This document shows positions 25,702 to 34,747 of a stretch of 64,000 nucleotides of DNA, piece after piece. Origin of the DNA: Clostridiales bacterium (GTDB lineage: Bacteria; Bacillota; Clostridia; Lachnospirales; Lachnospiraceae); contig JAGZJZ010000012.1 in NCBI GenBank assembly GCA_018365455.1, forward strand, positions 1-64,000, given 5' to 3'. The position numbers and the translations under genes are program-made. How positions within the stretch are numbered: position 1 is the stretch's first letter; each line of letters begins with the position of its first letter. Below the pieces are notes generated by a model. The model had not been told where the DNA came from. It did not search any database and saw only the letters and a program-made list of their open reading frames with translations.

Positions 25702-28700
25702 CTATAAATATTTCTCCAGGGTATGGAATAATTTATCCACATCTACCGGTTTTACCAGATACCCGTTCATTCCCGCTTCAAAAGCCAGGGCTTTATCCTC
25801 ATCAAATGCATTTGCGGACATTGCTATTATGGGAATGGTCCCTGCATCTTTCTTTTGCACGCTTCTGATGGCTCTGGCGGCATCCAGCCCATTCATCACG
25901 GGCATACGAATATCCATGAGAACAGCCAGATAATAATTTTCCGGCATACTCTGAAACTTTTCCAGTGCCTCTGCCCCATTCTCTGCTGTGTCTACCACGA
26001 TCTTATGAAGTTCCAGCAGAGACTTTGCTATTTCCATATTAAGCGCATTATCCTCTACAAGAAGAACATGCTGTCCGTTCAGGTGATAACCTTTTTTTAC
26101 CTCCGGCTCCTTATGTGTAATCTGAAGCTGAATCAGTGTGTCATAAAGTGTGGACTTAAATAACGGCTTAGGTATAAAATAATCCGCTCCTGCCGCTTTT
26201 GCTTCCATCTCTATCATACTCCAATCATATGCAGAAATAATGATAATCATTGTATCAGGACCAGTTAATTCACGTATTTTCCTGGTGGTCTCCACACCAT
26301 CCATATCCGGCATTTTCCAGTCTATGAGCGCAAGGTCAAAGAGGCATTCATTAGCCAGCGCTGTCTCTACTTCCTCAACTGCCCGCTGCCCGGAATCAAC
26401 CCAGACTGACTTGGCACCGATATTGGAAAGGATCACGGATGCCTGTTCTCCTACTATACTGTCATCATCCACGATCAGAACACTGATCCCCTTTAAAAGT
26501 TCTTTTGATTTGCGTTCCGTCTCCTCATGAATATAGTCGTCTGCCACTCCAAGCGGTAATTCAATTTTAAAAGAAGTGCCTTTTCCTACCGCACTTTCCA
26601 CCTGGATACTACCTCTCATCAACTGTACCAGATTATGCACGATGGAAAGTCCTAATCCGCTTCCGGTCTGGTTTCTGGCTATATCTGTATTTTCCTGCTC
26701 AAATGGCTGGTACAATTTTTTCATAAAATCGTCTGACATACCCACACCCGTATCGGAAACGGTAAATTCCAGAACAGCTGAACCTTCCGACCGTCTGACT
26801 TCCTGTATCCCCAGGAAAATATCCCCTCCTGAATGTGTAAACTTAAGTGCATTTGAAATCAGATTCATTAAAATCTGGTTCATGCGGAGGGAATCCCCAA
26901 TATAGAAGCGCTCCAGCGGTTCCAAATGATGGACTTCAAAATTAATCCCACGCAAAACTGACTGTGGATAAATAACTTCGGTAAGGCTCTTTATAAATGC
27001 GGTGAAATCAAAGCGTGCATTGGTAAGAACCATTTTTCCGCGTTCAATCTTGGACATATCCAATATATCATTGATCAGGGCAAGCAGATATCGGGATGAT
27101 GCATCTATTTTCTGAAAGCAATCCAGCATTCTGCTCTTATCGTCTACTTTTAACTGCCCGATTGTACTCATACCTATAATTGCGTTCATTGGTGTGCGGA
27201 TATCATGGCTCATTCTGGATAAGAAATCTGACTTGGCATTATTAGCCGACTCCGCAGCTGCCAGCGTATCCCGCAGGAGCTGCTCCTGTCGTGCCTTCTC
27301 AGCTCTTTGTTCATCCAGAACCCGGAACAGCATAATTGCCAGAATGTCTTCATCGTATGGATTGTCAACAAATATGACATGGTTGGCAATCCAATGATAT
27401 TTCCCGTCATCTCCCATCTGCCTTAATTCAGTATAAATGTCATGGCTGCCGCTTTCAAACCGCTTCAGAATACCAACTCTTTCAAAAGTACGCCGATACT
27501 CTTCCCGGTAGGACGGATAGATCAGAGTATGCACTTTATCTACCATCTCATTATAATCTCCGTGGGCATCATGCTGCATAATAAAGTTCCCTGTTGTCAG
27601 GCAGTCATATGTATTTTGCGACAGGTTAATCTTCATAATTAACGGATATGCTGTAAAAATGGCAGCTCTCAAAATCTGGTTTTCCAGCAGTTGTCCCTGT
27701 TCTCTCTCCCTAGAAAGCTGCTTGTTCTCGGTAATATCATTGAGCACTGCCTGTATCACCTCAACGCCATTGGCATTGATAAGCCGCTCCATATATACAC
27801 TGATCCAATACCTGGTCCCGTCTTTTCGGATTCCTTCTCTTTCATAAGACGCTTTGTCACCGGTGCACTTTAAACTGTCAAATATTAACCGGTAATGCTG
27901 GTTCTCTTCTTTTAATATTAAATCAAAAGTATCTCTTTTATTCTGAAGAAAATCCTCTTCATTGTATCCATAAATTTCCCAGGCACAACGATTTGCATAA
28001 TATATTTTATGGCTGGGCTCCGTACTGAGCTGAATAATTCCACTTGGAATGGTGTCATAGAGCTGTGTCAGGAAATCAGCCTGCCTTTTCACATCCCGGT
28101 TTGCTTTCAAAAGCTTAAACTCCTGATTTTTACGATCGGATATATCTGTTATAAAACAGGATATAGCGGGTTCATCCCCATCCCCAACCCTCTTGCCAAT
28201 ATCCATAATCCACAAAACTTTTCCATCCGGACGCAGAATACGGTATTCTATGGAGTAAGTATCCCCTTCTTTAAAAGCTTGTTCAACCTGCTTTCTTACT
28301 TTTTTATAATCTTCCGGAAATATAAAATCCCGGAAACAAATCTGGATTTTATCAGAGTACCCGTTTTCTCTTTCGCAACCCAATACCTGGCAGAGACCAG
28401 AGCTGATCCAGCTAACAGTAAAAAACTCATCCATTTTGCAGACTGCCATCCCTCCCGGGAGCTGTGACATCATCAGTTCAATCTGACCGTTCTGCTCGAT
28501 CACCTTTTCCTGCATCTTCTTATAGGCTTCCTTGGCAGCCTCAACCGGGAACAATTCATCATCCCCCAAAGCTGACAAGGGAACCGAATTATGTATATGC
28601 ATCGCTTCAAGACCATTTTCCGTTCTTCTGAATATGAAAGTAACTCTTTGCCTGGTATACATATTCATTCCAGTATCCGGCTTCGCTTCCAGCATACTTT

Positions 28701-28968
28701 CCCCTTCACAGAGATAATAATCAGGTCCCAGTTTGGATACTACGTAACGCTCATCCCACATATCACAAAGAATCAGATCATCTTTTCCATCCAAAAAGTG
28801 GCGGCTGACTTCTTCCTTTCCTTCCGCACGCTGTTTTTCTCCCGCTCCCAGCCAGATAATGTCCTGGCTTAACGTAGAAATTAAATAATCTATATCTCCT
28901 TCGCAAAAATATTTTTTTAGAATATTGTCGGCAAAAGTAATGATTTCATGCTCTTCATAATTTGTCAT
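25702..28968 (-). CDS. Soluble hybrid PAS sensor kinase with two receiver domains
   Basis: A 1088-residue protein without transmembrane helices. In order: a SnoaL/NTF2-like domain (about 1-135; LKKYFCEGDIDYLISTLSQDIIWLGAG), a PAS domain (about 160-280), a second PAS (about 295-415, NRCAWEIYGYNEEDF), a third PAS-like region (about 430-560), HisKA with MSHDIRTPMNAIIG, HATPase (NLISNALKF, DTGVGM, GSGLGLSIV), a first receiver (LIDWKMPDMDG) and a second receiver (AVLMDIRMPVMNG). No HPt domain is present, so the phosphate must pass to a separate HPt or be used internally. AAGGAG lies upstream of the ATG. It is transcribed alone; the signal and target are unknown. Confidence 0.92.
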   Translation of the reverse strand: MTNYEEHEIITFADNILKKYFCEGDIDYLISTLSQDIIWLGAGEKQRAEGKEEVSRHFLDGKDDLILCDMWDERYVVSKLGPDYYLCEGESMLEAKPDTGMNMYTRQRVTFIFRRTENGLEAMHIHNSVPLSALGDDELFPVEAAKEAYKKMQEKVIEQNGQIELMMSQLPGGMAVCKMDEFFTVSWISSGLCQVLGCERENGYSDKIQICFRDFIFPEDYKKVRKQVEQAFKEGDTYSIEYRILRPDGKVLWIMDIGKRVGDGDEPAISCFITDISDRKNQEFKLLKANRDVKRQADFLTQLYDTIPSGIIQLSTEPSHKIYYANRCAWEIYGYNEEDFLQNKRDTFDLILKEENQHYRLIFDSLKCTGDKASYEREGIRKDGTRYWISVYMERLINANGVEVIQAVLNDITENKQLSREREQGQLLENQILRAAIFTAYPLIMKINLSQNTYDCLTTGNFIMQHDAHGDYNEMVDKVHTLIYPSYREEYRRTFERVGILKRFESGSHDIYTELRQMGDDGKYHWIANHVIFVDNPYDEDILAIMLFRVLDEQRAEKARQEQLLRDTLAAAESANNAKSDFLSRMSHDIRTPMNAIIGMSTIGQLKVDDKSRMLDCFQKIDASSRYLLALINDILDMSKIERGKMVLTNARFDFTAFIKSLTEVIYPQSVLRGINFEVHHLEPLERFYIGDSLRMNQILMNLISNALKFTHSGGDIFLGIQEVRRSEGSAVLEFTVSDTGVGMSDDFMKKLYQPFEQENTDIARNQTGSGLGLSIVHNLVQLMRGSIQVESAVGKGTSFKIELPLGVADDYIHEETERKSKELLKGISVLIVDDDSIVGEQASVILSNIGAKSVWVDSGQRAVEEVETALANECLFDLALIDWKMPDMDGVETTRKIRELTGPDTMIIIISAYDWSMIEMEAKAAGADYFIPKPLFKSTLYDTLIQLQITHKEPEVKKGYHLNGQHVLLVEDNALNMEIAKSLLELHKIVVDTAENGAEALEKFQSMPENYYLAVLMDIRMPVMNGLDAARAIRSVQKKDAGTIPIIAMSANAFDEDKALAFEAGMNGYLVKPVDVDKLFHTLEKYL

Positions 28969-29291
28969 AACCGCTAAGCTCCTTTATCTCCAGAAAATAC
29001 CTGTTTCTTGTTCTATTTTAACATAATTATTAACGAATAGATAGAGGTTCCAACCCAGAAAAATCAGAGGATTTTCCCTAAAATATTTTCCTATCAGAAT
29101 GCCCTTAAATTCCTTATTTTTTGCTTGACATTTTCCCCTTAAACGGCTATAATTTGACTTGTATCAAAGATTTATTGGATGTAAAGTAATTCACTAGTTA
29201 TTAGAGATTATATTTAGCACCTATATAATCTGTAATAGCTGGTGAATTTTTTATTTTCAAGAGCACAATATTTTAATGGAGGTACCACAAA
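28969..29291 (+). promoter_or_regulatory. cspA-type gene leader region
   Basis: This 323-base gap holds the upstream region of the hybrid kinase gene (to about 29060), a consensus promoter TTGACA-17-TATAAT (29125-29130, 29148-29153) and an untranslated leader of about 130 bases for the cold-shock gene, with the long hairpin described separately. Confidence 0.8.
29189..29252 (+). promoter_or_regulatory. Long leader hairpin with T-tract before the cold-shock gene
   Basis: Positions 29189-29213 pair with 29223-29247: about 25 base pairs with one G-G mismatch and two G-U pairs around a nine-base loop, followed at once by TTTTTT. This looks like an intrinsic terminator or a thermo-responsive structure inside the leader. 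The ribosome site (GGAGG at 29279-29283) is downstream of it. Confidence 0.75.
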
Positions 29292-29492
29292 ATGAACAAA
29301 GGTACAGTGAAATGGTTTAACGCAGAAAAAGGTTACGGATTTATCACAGGAGAAGACGGAGCAGATGTATTCGTACATTTCTCAGCTATCCAGGGAGACG
29401 GCTTCAAATCTCTTGAAGAAGGTCAGGCAGTTTCTTATGATTTAACAGAAGGCGCTCGCGGAATGCAGGCAGCTAACGTTGAAAAAATGTAA
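29292..29492 (+). CDS. Cold-shock protein (CspA family)
   Basis: A 66-residue single cold-shock domain: KGTVKWFNAEKGYGFIT with RNP1 (KGYGFI) and RNP2 (VFVHFSAI). It binds single-stranded RNA or DNA and acts as an RNA chaperone or antiterminator. GGAGGTACCACAAA precedes the ATG. The perfect consensus promoter and strong terminator suggest high expression. The leader hairpin points to post-transcriptional control. Confidence 0.97.
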   Translation: MNKGTVKWFNAEKGYGFITGEDGADVFVHFSAIQGDGFKSLEEGQAVSYDLTEGARGMQAANVEKM

Positions 29493-29516
29493 TTTCGGTT
29501 AATCTTGCGAAACCGG

Positions 29517-29565
29517 AATAGGGTTGTTGTACTAAGTATTAGTATAACAACCCTATTCTTTTTCG
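29517..29565 (+). terminator. Cold-shock gene terminator
   Basis: AATAGGGTTGTTGTAC pairs with GTATAACAACCCTATT (about 15 bp) and is followed by CTTTTT. Confidence 0.9.
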
Positions 29566-29583
29566 CCTCCTTTTATCCATATA

Positions 29584-29620
29584 AAAGCGCAGCTTTGCCG
29601 CCCGGCACTAGCTGCGCTTT
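29584..29620 (-). terminator. nrdD terminator
   Basis: AAAGCGCAGCT and AGCTGCGCTTT form an 11-bp perfect stem. On the minus strand it is followed by TTTTATATGG, about 30 bases after the nrdD stop. Confidence 0.8.
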
Positions 29621-29649
29621 CCGTTATTTCAACTAAAGTTTTAAAAACT

Positions 29650-32016
29650 CTATTGATTTGTATCTACATACTTTTTAATATTGGACGCATTCACATATTT
29701 TTTAGCCTTATCACCTTCTACTACAACCAGTGTAGGTGCCTGCATAACTCCAAATTTCTGTACCAATTCCTGATTTTCTTCTGCATCGATCACGACGTAA
29801 TGCTCATTTCCCAGCATTTCCTTTGCAATCTTACAGTTTGGACAGGTCTTTGTGGTAAACAGATATTTAATCCCCTTGCCGGGTTCTACCTTTACATCGT
29901 CTTTAGATATGGTAACAATGCTGCTGTGAACCTTGTGCAGACAAGATTGATCTACATCGTATAACTGGCGGTTTTTATATTCCTGGGTCTTCCCATCGTT
30001 CCAGTTCTGAACCGGACGGTAATACCCTGTAATACGGCTGTATACCTCAGCTGTCTCTCCGCATTCCGGGCATACAAAATGCTCCCCTGCAATGTAACCA
30101 TGATTCTTACATACGGAATATGTCGGTGAAAGCGTATAATAAGGCAGCTTATAATTTTCTGCGATCTTGCGTACCAATGCAGCCGCTGCTTTCCAGTCCG
30201 GAAGCTTCTCGCCAAGGAATGCATGGAATACTGTTCCGGATGTATACAGGGTCTGTAGTTCATCCTGTATATCCAGCGCTTCAAAAATATCAGGTGTATA
30301 ATCTACCGGCAAATGAGAACTGTTGGTATAGTACGGAGTATCTCCGTCTTTGCCTGCAGTTTTTATATCCGGCCAGCGTTTTCTGTCATGTTTTGCAAGA
30401 CGATATGTTGTAGATTCAGCAGGTGTAGCCTCCAGATTATATAAATCGCCGTATTCCTCCTGATAAATGATCAGACGGTTTCTCATATAATTTAACACTT
30501 CTTTTGTAAACTGCTGCGTCTTATCATCGGATAGATCCCTGCCAAGCCATCTTGCATTTAAACCAACTTCGTTCATACCGATTAATCCGATAGTTGAAAA
30601 ATGATTGCTGAAGTCTCCCAGGTAACGTTTCGTATATGGATACAGCCCTTCGTCCAGAAGTTTCGTTATGACATCTCTCTTGATCTTTAAGGAACGTGCG
30701 GAAATATCCATCATACGGTCCAGACGCTTATAAAAGTCTTCTTTGTTGCTTGCCAGATATGCAATACGAGGCATATTGATCGTCACTACTCCTACGCTGC
30801 CTGTACTTTCTCCTGAGCCGAAGAATCCACCGGTCTTCTTGCGCAGTTCACGAAGATCCAGACGCAGACGGCAGCACATACTTCTCACGTCACTTGGTTC
30901 CATATCGCTGTTAATGTAATTTGAAAAATAAGGTGTACCATATTTAGATGTCATCTCAAATAACAATTTATTGTTTTCCGTGTCAGACCAGTCAAAATCT
31001 CGGGTGATAGAATATGTTGGGATCGGATACTGGAATCCTCTTCCGTTTGCATCTCCTTCAATCATAGTCTCAATAAATGCCTTATTGATCATATCCATCT
31101 CTTTTTTACAGTCTTTGTAGCAGAAATCCATTTCCTTTCCGCCTACAATTGCCGGAAGTTCCGCCAGGTCGCCCGGAACAGTCCAGTCAAGTGTAATATT
31201 GGAAAATGGTGCCTGGGTTCCCCATCTGCTGGGTGTATTTACACCATAAATGAAAGACTCGATACATTTTTTCACTTCCCGGTAATTCAGTTTGTCTGCC
31301 TTTGCAAACGGTGCCAGATAGGTATCAAATGAAGAAAATGCCTGTGCACCTGCCCACTCATTCTGCATAATCCCAAGGAAATTCACCATCTGATTACAGA
31401 GTACGGATAAATGCTTTGCCGGTGCCGAAGTAATCTTCCCTTTGATTCCTCCCAGACCTTCCTGGATCAGCTGCTTTAAGGACCAGCCTGCACAATATCC
31501 GGTCAGCATTGACAAGTCATGAATGTGGACGTCTGCATTTCTATGTGCTTCCGCGATTTCTTCATCATAAATCTCAGACAGCCAGTAATTTGCCGTAACG
31601 GCACCTGAGTTGCTCAGGATGAGACCTCCGACGGAATATGTAACAGTAGAATTTTCTTTTACACGCCAATCCTCTACCTTTACGTAGCTGTTGACAATTT
31701 CTTTGTAATCCAGGATCGTAGATTTCATATTGCGGATTTTTTCCCGCTGTTTCCGATATAAGATATATGCCTTTGCCACATCTCCGTATCCTGCCTGGAC
31801 AAGCACGTTTTCCACACTGTCCTGAATACTTTCTACATCGATGACCCCATCTTTAATCTTCCCCTGGAAGTCGGCTGTCACACGAAGGCCCAGAAGACTT
31901 GTCATATCCTCATTAAATTCCTTTTGTGAAGCTTCAAATGCCTTTGTGATGGCATCACTTATCTTCCCTAAATTAAAATCTGCTACTTCCCCGTCACGCT
32001 TTACTACTCTAAACAT
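29650..32016 (-). CDS. nrdD: Anaerobic ribonucleoside-triphosphate reductase with fused glutaredoxin-like domain
   Basis: A 788-residue class III ribonucleotide reductase that makes dNTPs without oxygen. It opens with an ATP-cone (FRVVKRDGEVADFNLGKISDAI), then the NrdD barrel. The zinc-finger cysteines (VCKNHGYIAGEHFVCPECG) and the glycyl-radical motif RITGYYRP follow near the C terminus. After that comes a domain of about 75 residues with TTKTCPNCKIAK and MQAPTLVVVEG, which is a glutaredoxin/thioredoxin-like fold with a CPNC active site. I set the start at 32016, with AAGGAG seven bases upstream. No nrdG activase gene is adjacent. Fusion of the reductant domain suggests it uses a dithiol rather than formate. 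Confidence 0.94.
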   Translation of the reverse strand: MFRVVKRDGEVADFNLGKISDAITKAFEASQKEFNEDMTSLLGLRVTADFQGKIKDGVIDVESIQDSVENVLVQAGYGDVAKAYILYRKQREKIRNMKSTILDYKEIVNSYVKVEDWRVKENSTVTYSVGGLILSNSGAVTANYWLSEIYDEEIAEAHRNADVHIHDLSMLTGYCAGWSLKQLIQEGLGGIKGKITSAPAKHLSVLCNQMVNFLGIMQNEWAGAQAFSSFDTYLAPFAKADKLNYREVKKCIESFIYGVNTPSRWGTQAPFSNITLDWTVPGDLAELPAIVGGKEMDFCYKDCKKEMDMINKAFIETMIEGDANGRGFQYPIPTYSITRDFDWSDTENNKLLFEMTSKYGTPYFSNYINSDMEPSDVRSMCCRLRLDLRELRKKTGGFFGSGESTGSVGVVTINMPRIAYLASNKEDFYKRLDRMMDISARSLKIKRDVITKLLDEGLYPYTKRYLGDFSNHFSTIGLIGMNEVGLNARWLGRDLSDDKTQQFTKEVLNYMRNRLIIYQEEYGDLYNLEATPAESTTYRLAKHDRKRWPDIKTAGKDGDTPYYTNSSHLPVDYTPDIFEALDIQDELQTLYTSGTVFHAFLGEKLPDWKAAAALVRKIAENYKLPYYTLSPTYSVCKNHGYIAGEHFVCPECGETAEVYSRITGYYRPVQNWNDGKTQEYKNRQLYDVDQSCLHKVHSSIVTISKDDVKVEPGKGIKYLFTTKTCPNCKIAKEMLGNEHYVVIDAEENQELVQKFGVMQAPTLVVVEGDKAKKYVNASNIKKYVDTNQ

Positions 32017-32130
32017 ACCCATGCTCCTTCCAATTCTCATACATCAGCTCATCTATTGTTCTAACTGGAAATGATATATTTTCAGTCAAAAAAGCTCCAT
32101 TCGTCTTCCCGTTTAAGAGCGACTGCAATT

Positions 32131-32216
32131 ATTGTAGCAAATAAATTATTTACCGTCAAGCCAAAAAAGTACCATATCTATGTATTATTTTTGGCACATA
32201 ACACTAGATATAGTAC
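32131..32216 (-). promoter_or_regulatory. nrdD promoter with NrdR-like boxes
   Basis: Minus strand TTGACG (32154-32159), 17 bases, TACAAT (32131-32136). Upstream, ACACTAGATATAGTAC (32201-32216) matches the NrdR box consensus ACACWATATATWGTGT at 13 of 16 positions. A weaker box (32169-32184) lies 32 bases away centre to centre, three helical turns, as usual for NrdR pairs. Confidence 0.6.
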
Positions 32217-32249
32217 TTTCCCTTTATTTTACAGTATTTAGCCTGTGCC

Positions 32250-33500
32250 TCAACCTGTCACATTTCCATAAATTTCCATAGGCACATATGCTTTCACATA
32301 AATCCCTTCTGCACGGTAATCTTCTTCCAGAAGCTGTCCGTATTTCCGTATTAACTGGATCAAACCCGCATCAGCATAGGGATAGATACGCTCGATCAAA
32401 ATATTTTTTTCCTGGAGAATCTGTTCTAAAATATTTTTCAGCTCATCCAGACCGTCTCCTGTTTTGGCAGAAATGCACAAAGTTTTATCTGCCTTAAAAT
32501 CACGCAGGGTTTCTTTTTCCGTAACCTTATCCTGTTTATTAAAAAGTGTCACCACAGTTTTATCTGTGACACCCAGATTCGCCAATGTTTCATAAACAAC
32601 ATACATCTGCTTTTCCATCTGTGGATTTGACGCATCTACCACATGCAGGATTATGTCGGCATATTTTGCCTCCTCCAGTGTACTGCGAAACGCCTCGATC
32701 AAATGATGTGGAAGCTTTCGTATGAATCCTACCGTATCCGTCAGCAAAATCTCCTGTCCGCCGTTTAAAGCAAGCATCCTGGTAGTGGGATCAAGGGTTG
32801 CAAACAGCTTGTCCTCTTCCAGTACCTGTGCATCTGTAAGATGATTCAATAGGGTGGATTTCCCTGCATTGGTGTATCCAACAATCGCAGCAACCAGGGT
32901 CTGGTTCTTGCTCCGCTTCATGCGCACCACTTCACGGTGCCGCTTTACGTCCGCAAGCTCACGGCCCAGCTGGGCAATTCTGTCTTTGATCAGACGCCGG
33001 TCCATCTCCAGCTTCTTTTCACCTGGTCCTCTGGTACCTATACCGCCTCCAAGACGGGACAGCGAGCTTCTAAGCCCTACCAGACGCGCCAAACGGTACT
33101 TTAACTGCGCAAGCTCCACCTGAATCTTCCCTTCGCTTGTAGACGCCCTTGCAGCGAAGATGTCCAGTATGATCAGGGTTCTGTCCATAACTTTCATATC
33201 CAGTTCCTGCTCCAGATTCCGAAGCTGCGCAGGTGAAAGTTCATCGTCGCAGATCACCCCGGTTGCAGAAAGTTCATAAGCCATTTCCCGCAGTTCCTGG
33301 ATTTTTCCTTTTCCGATATAAGTGCCCGGATGGACCTGTTCCCGGTTCTGGATGATACGCCCCACCGTTACGGCTCCCGCCGTGGAAACCAAGTCTTTTA
33401 ATTCATCCAGGGATTCCTGTGTATCATCGTCATCAGACGTGCTGACGCCTACCAATATCACTTTTTCTTCTAACTCTTCCATTTCAAATAAATCCGTCAT
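32250..33500 (-). CDS. hflX: GTPase HflX
   Basis: A 416-residue ribosome-associated GTPase. The N-terminal HflX domain (SLDELKDLVSTAGAVTVG, GKGKIQELREMA) is followed by the glycine-rich linker GGIGTRGPGEKKLEMDRR and a G domain with GYTNAGKSTLLNHLT (G1), DTVGFIRKLPHHLIEAF (G3) and NKQD (G4), then a short C-terminal domain. HflX splits stalled 70S ribosomes under stress. AGGAGAGAAT precedes the ATG. It lies 11 bases after the TPR lipoprotein gene, so they are co-transcribed. Confidence 0.97.
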   Translation of the reverse strand: MTDLFEMEELEEKVILVGVSTSDDDDTQESLDELKDLVSTAGAVTVGRIIQNREQVHPGTYIGKGKIQELREMAYELSATGVICDDELSPAQLRNLEQELDMKVMDRTLIILDIFAARASTSEGKIQVELAQLKYRLARLVGLRSSLSRLGGGIGTRGPGEKKLEMDRRLIKDRIAQLGRELADVKRHREVVRMKRSKNQTLVAAIVGYTNAGKSTLLNHLTDAQVLEEDKLFATLDPTTRMLALNGGQEILLTDTVGFIRKLPHHLIEAFRSTLEEAKYADIILHVVDASNPQMEKQMYVVYETLANLGVTDKTVVTLFNKQDKVTEKETLRDFKADKTLCISAKTGDGLDELKNILEQILQEKNILIERIYPYADAGLIQLIRKYGQLLEEDYRAEGIYVKAYVPMEIYGNVTG

Positions 33501-33511
33501 ATTCTCTCCTG

Positions 33512-34555
33512 TTAACGTGTGGACAGGAAGTCATATTCTTTCTTGCCTGCCGCATCATTTGGGTATTTTGCTATATATGTTTTTGCCTTGTCCTTTGCAG
33601 TCTGGAAATCCTTCTTTCGCTCATATGCCACAATCTCATTATAGAACAGGTCCTGCTTACCAGTCTCTCCATTCAGAGCCAGTCCCTTTTGGATCGTTGC
33701 AATTGCAGCATCGGGGGCATTATCTGCCAGATCACACAGGGCGATTCCATTATATGCCTCGGGCGCTTCACCAAAATCCTGCAGATACTGCTGATATACG
33801 TTTCTGGCAAGCTTGGAATCCTCCAGTTTTAAATAGACTTTACCAAGAAGCAGCGCAGATGCCTTGTCCTTATCCTCAACCGGCTTTATCAGCTCTTCTT
33901 TTGCTTTTTCATAATTCTCCAGATAATAGTATATGCGTCCCCGCTGATAATAATCCTCTGTTTTTTCTCCGCCGATGTTTAAAGCCTTCTGCAGATATTC
34001 GTCTCCTTTTGCTGACAGGTTTTTTTCTTTATAAGCTTCATAGATGTTCCAAAACAGATCATAGTCCTCCGGTGACAGTTCCGATGCTTTGTCAAAATCT
34101 GCTTTTGCTTTCGCTTCATCCTCTTTTTGCAGATAACAGGTTCCCCGCATATAATATGCATCCCCGTCTTCATCTGCGGATAGAATCTGAGTGCAAGTCT
34201 CTATGGTACCATCATAATCTTCTGATTTTAACTGTGCAGACGCTTTGTAGAGCCGAATGTCTTTAATCGTTTTCACCATTTTTTCACCTGCATGCTCAAG
34301 CGCTGAATTAAATGCCGTTACTGCCTTATCATATTCTCCCAGTCCAATATACGCCATTCCTTCTCCGCGGTATGCCAGAACCACATCTTTTTCTTCTGCA
34401 ATGGAACTTTCAAAACTTTTCAATGCTGCCTCATATTTCTGCTGTTCCATTGCCGCCATTCCCAGATTTAGAGGGCTGCCCGGATCGCTCTTAGGCTGAC
34501 ATCCACTTAGTGTACAAGCGGCTAAAATCACTAACAGTAGTTTTTTATATCTCAT
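33512..34555 (-). CDS. TPR-repeat lipoprotein
   Basis: A 347-residue protein with a lipoprotein signal peptide (MRYKKLLLVILAACTLSGC, lipobox LSGC), followed by at least seven tetratricopeptide repeats (for example ALKSFESSIAEEKDVVLAYR, AVTAFNSALEHAG, YYMRGTCYLQKEDEAKAKAD). It would be a scaffold on the outer face of the membrane. GGAGGCAATACC sets the start at 34555. Partners are unknown; it precedes hflX in the same transcript. Confidence 0.9.
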   Translation of the reverse strand: MRYKKLLLVILAACTLSGCQPKSDPGSPLNLGMAAMEQQKYEAALKSFESSIAEEKDVVLAYRGEGMAYIGLGEYDKAVTAFNSALEHAGEKMVKTIKDIRLYKASAQLKSEDYDGTIETCTQILSADEDGDAYYMRGTCYLQKEDEAKAKADFDKASELSPEDYDLFWNIYEAYKEKNLSAKGDEYLQKALNIGGEKTEDYYQRGRIYYYLENYEKAKEELIKPVEDKDKASALLLGKVYLKLEDSKLARNVYQQYLQDFGEAPEAYNGIALCDLADNAPDAAIATIQKGLALNGETGKQDLFYNEIVAYERKKDFQTAKDKAKTYIAKYPNDAAGKKEYDFLSTR

Positions 34556-34683
34556 GGTATTGCCTCCATTACAAAATATTGTTACTTCCGTACTATTGCG
34601 TAAATGCAGTACCAGTATATCAGATATCACATCAGAAATATAGTGGTATTTTATTAATTCGGGTTCTCAAAAATACAATAAAA

Positions 34684-34709
34684 GGCCGATAATCCGCAAA
34701 TTATCAGCC
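34684..34709 (-). terminator. Terminator of the hybrid ABC operon
   Basis: On the minus strand GGCTGATAAT pairs with ATTATCGGCC across a six-base loop and is followed by TTTTATTG, about 40 bases after the last gene. Confidence 0.8.
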
Positions 34710-34747
34710 CTGTAGTAAATTTATCCTATAATTTGAAATTTATCTAA

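Noticed and set aside
33322..34266. Plus-strand open frame of 314 codons
   Set aside because: Runs antisense across hflX and the TPR lipoprotein gene; composition (Pro, Leu, His rich) is that of a reverse-strand shadow.
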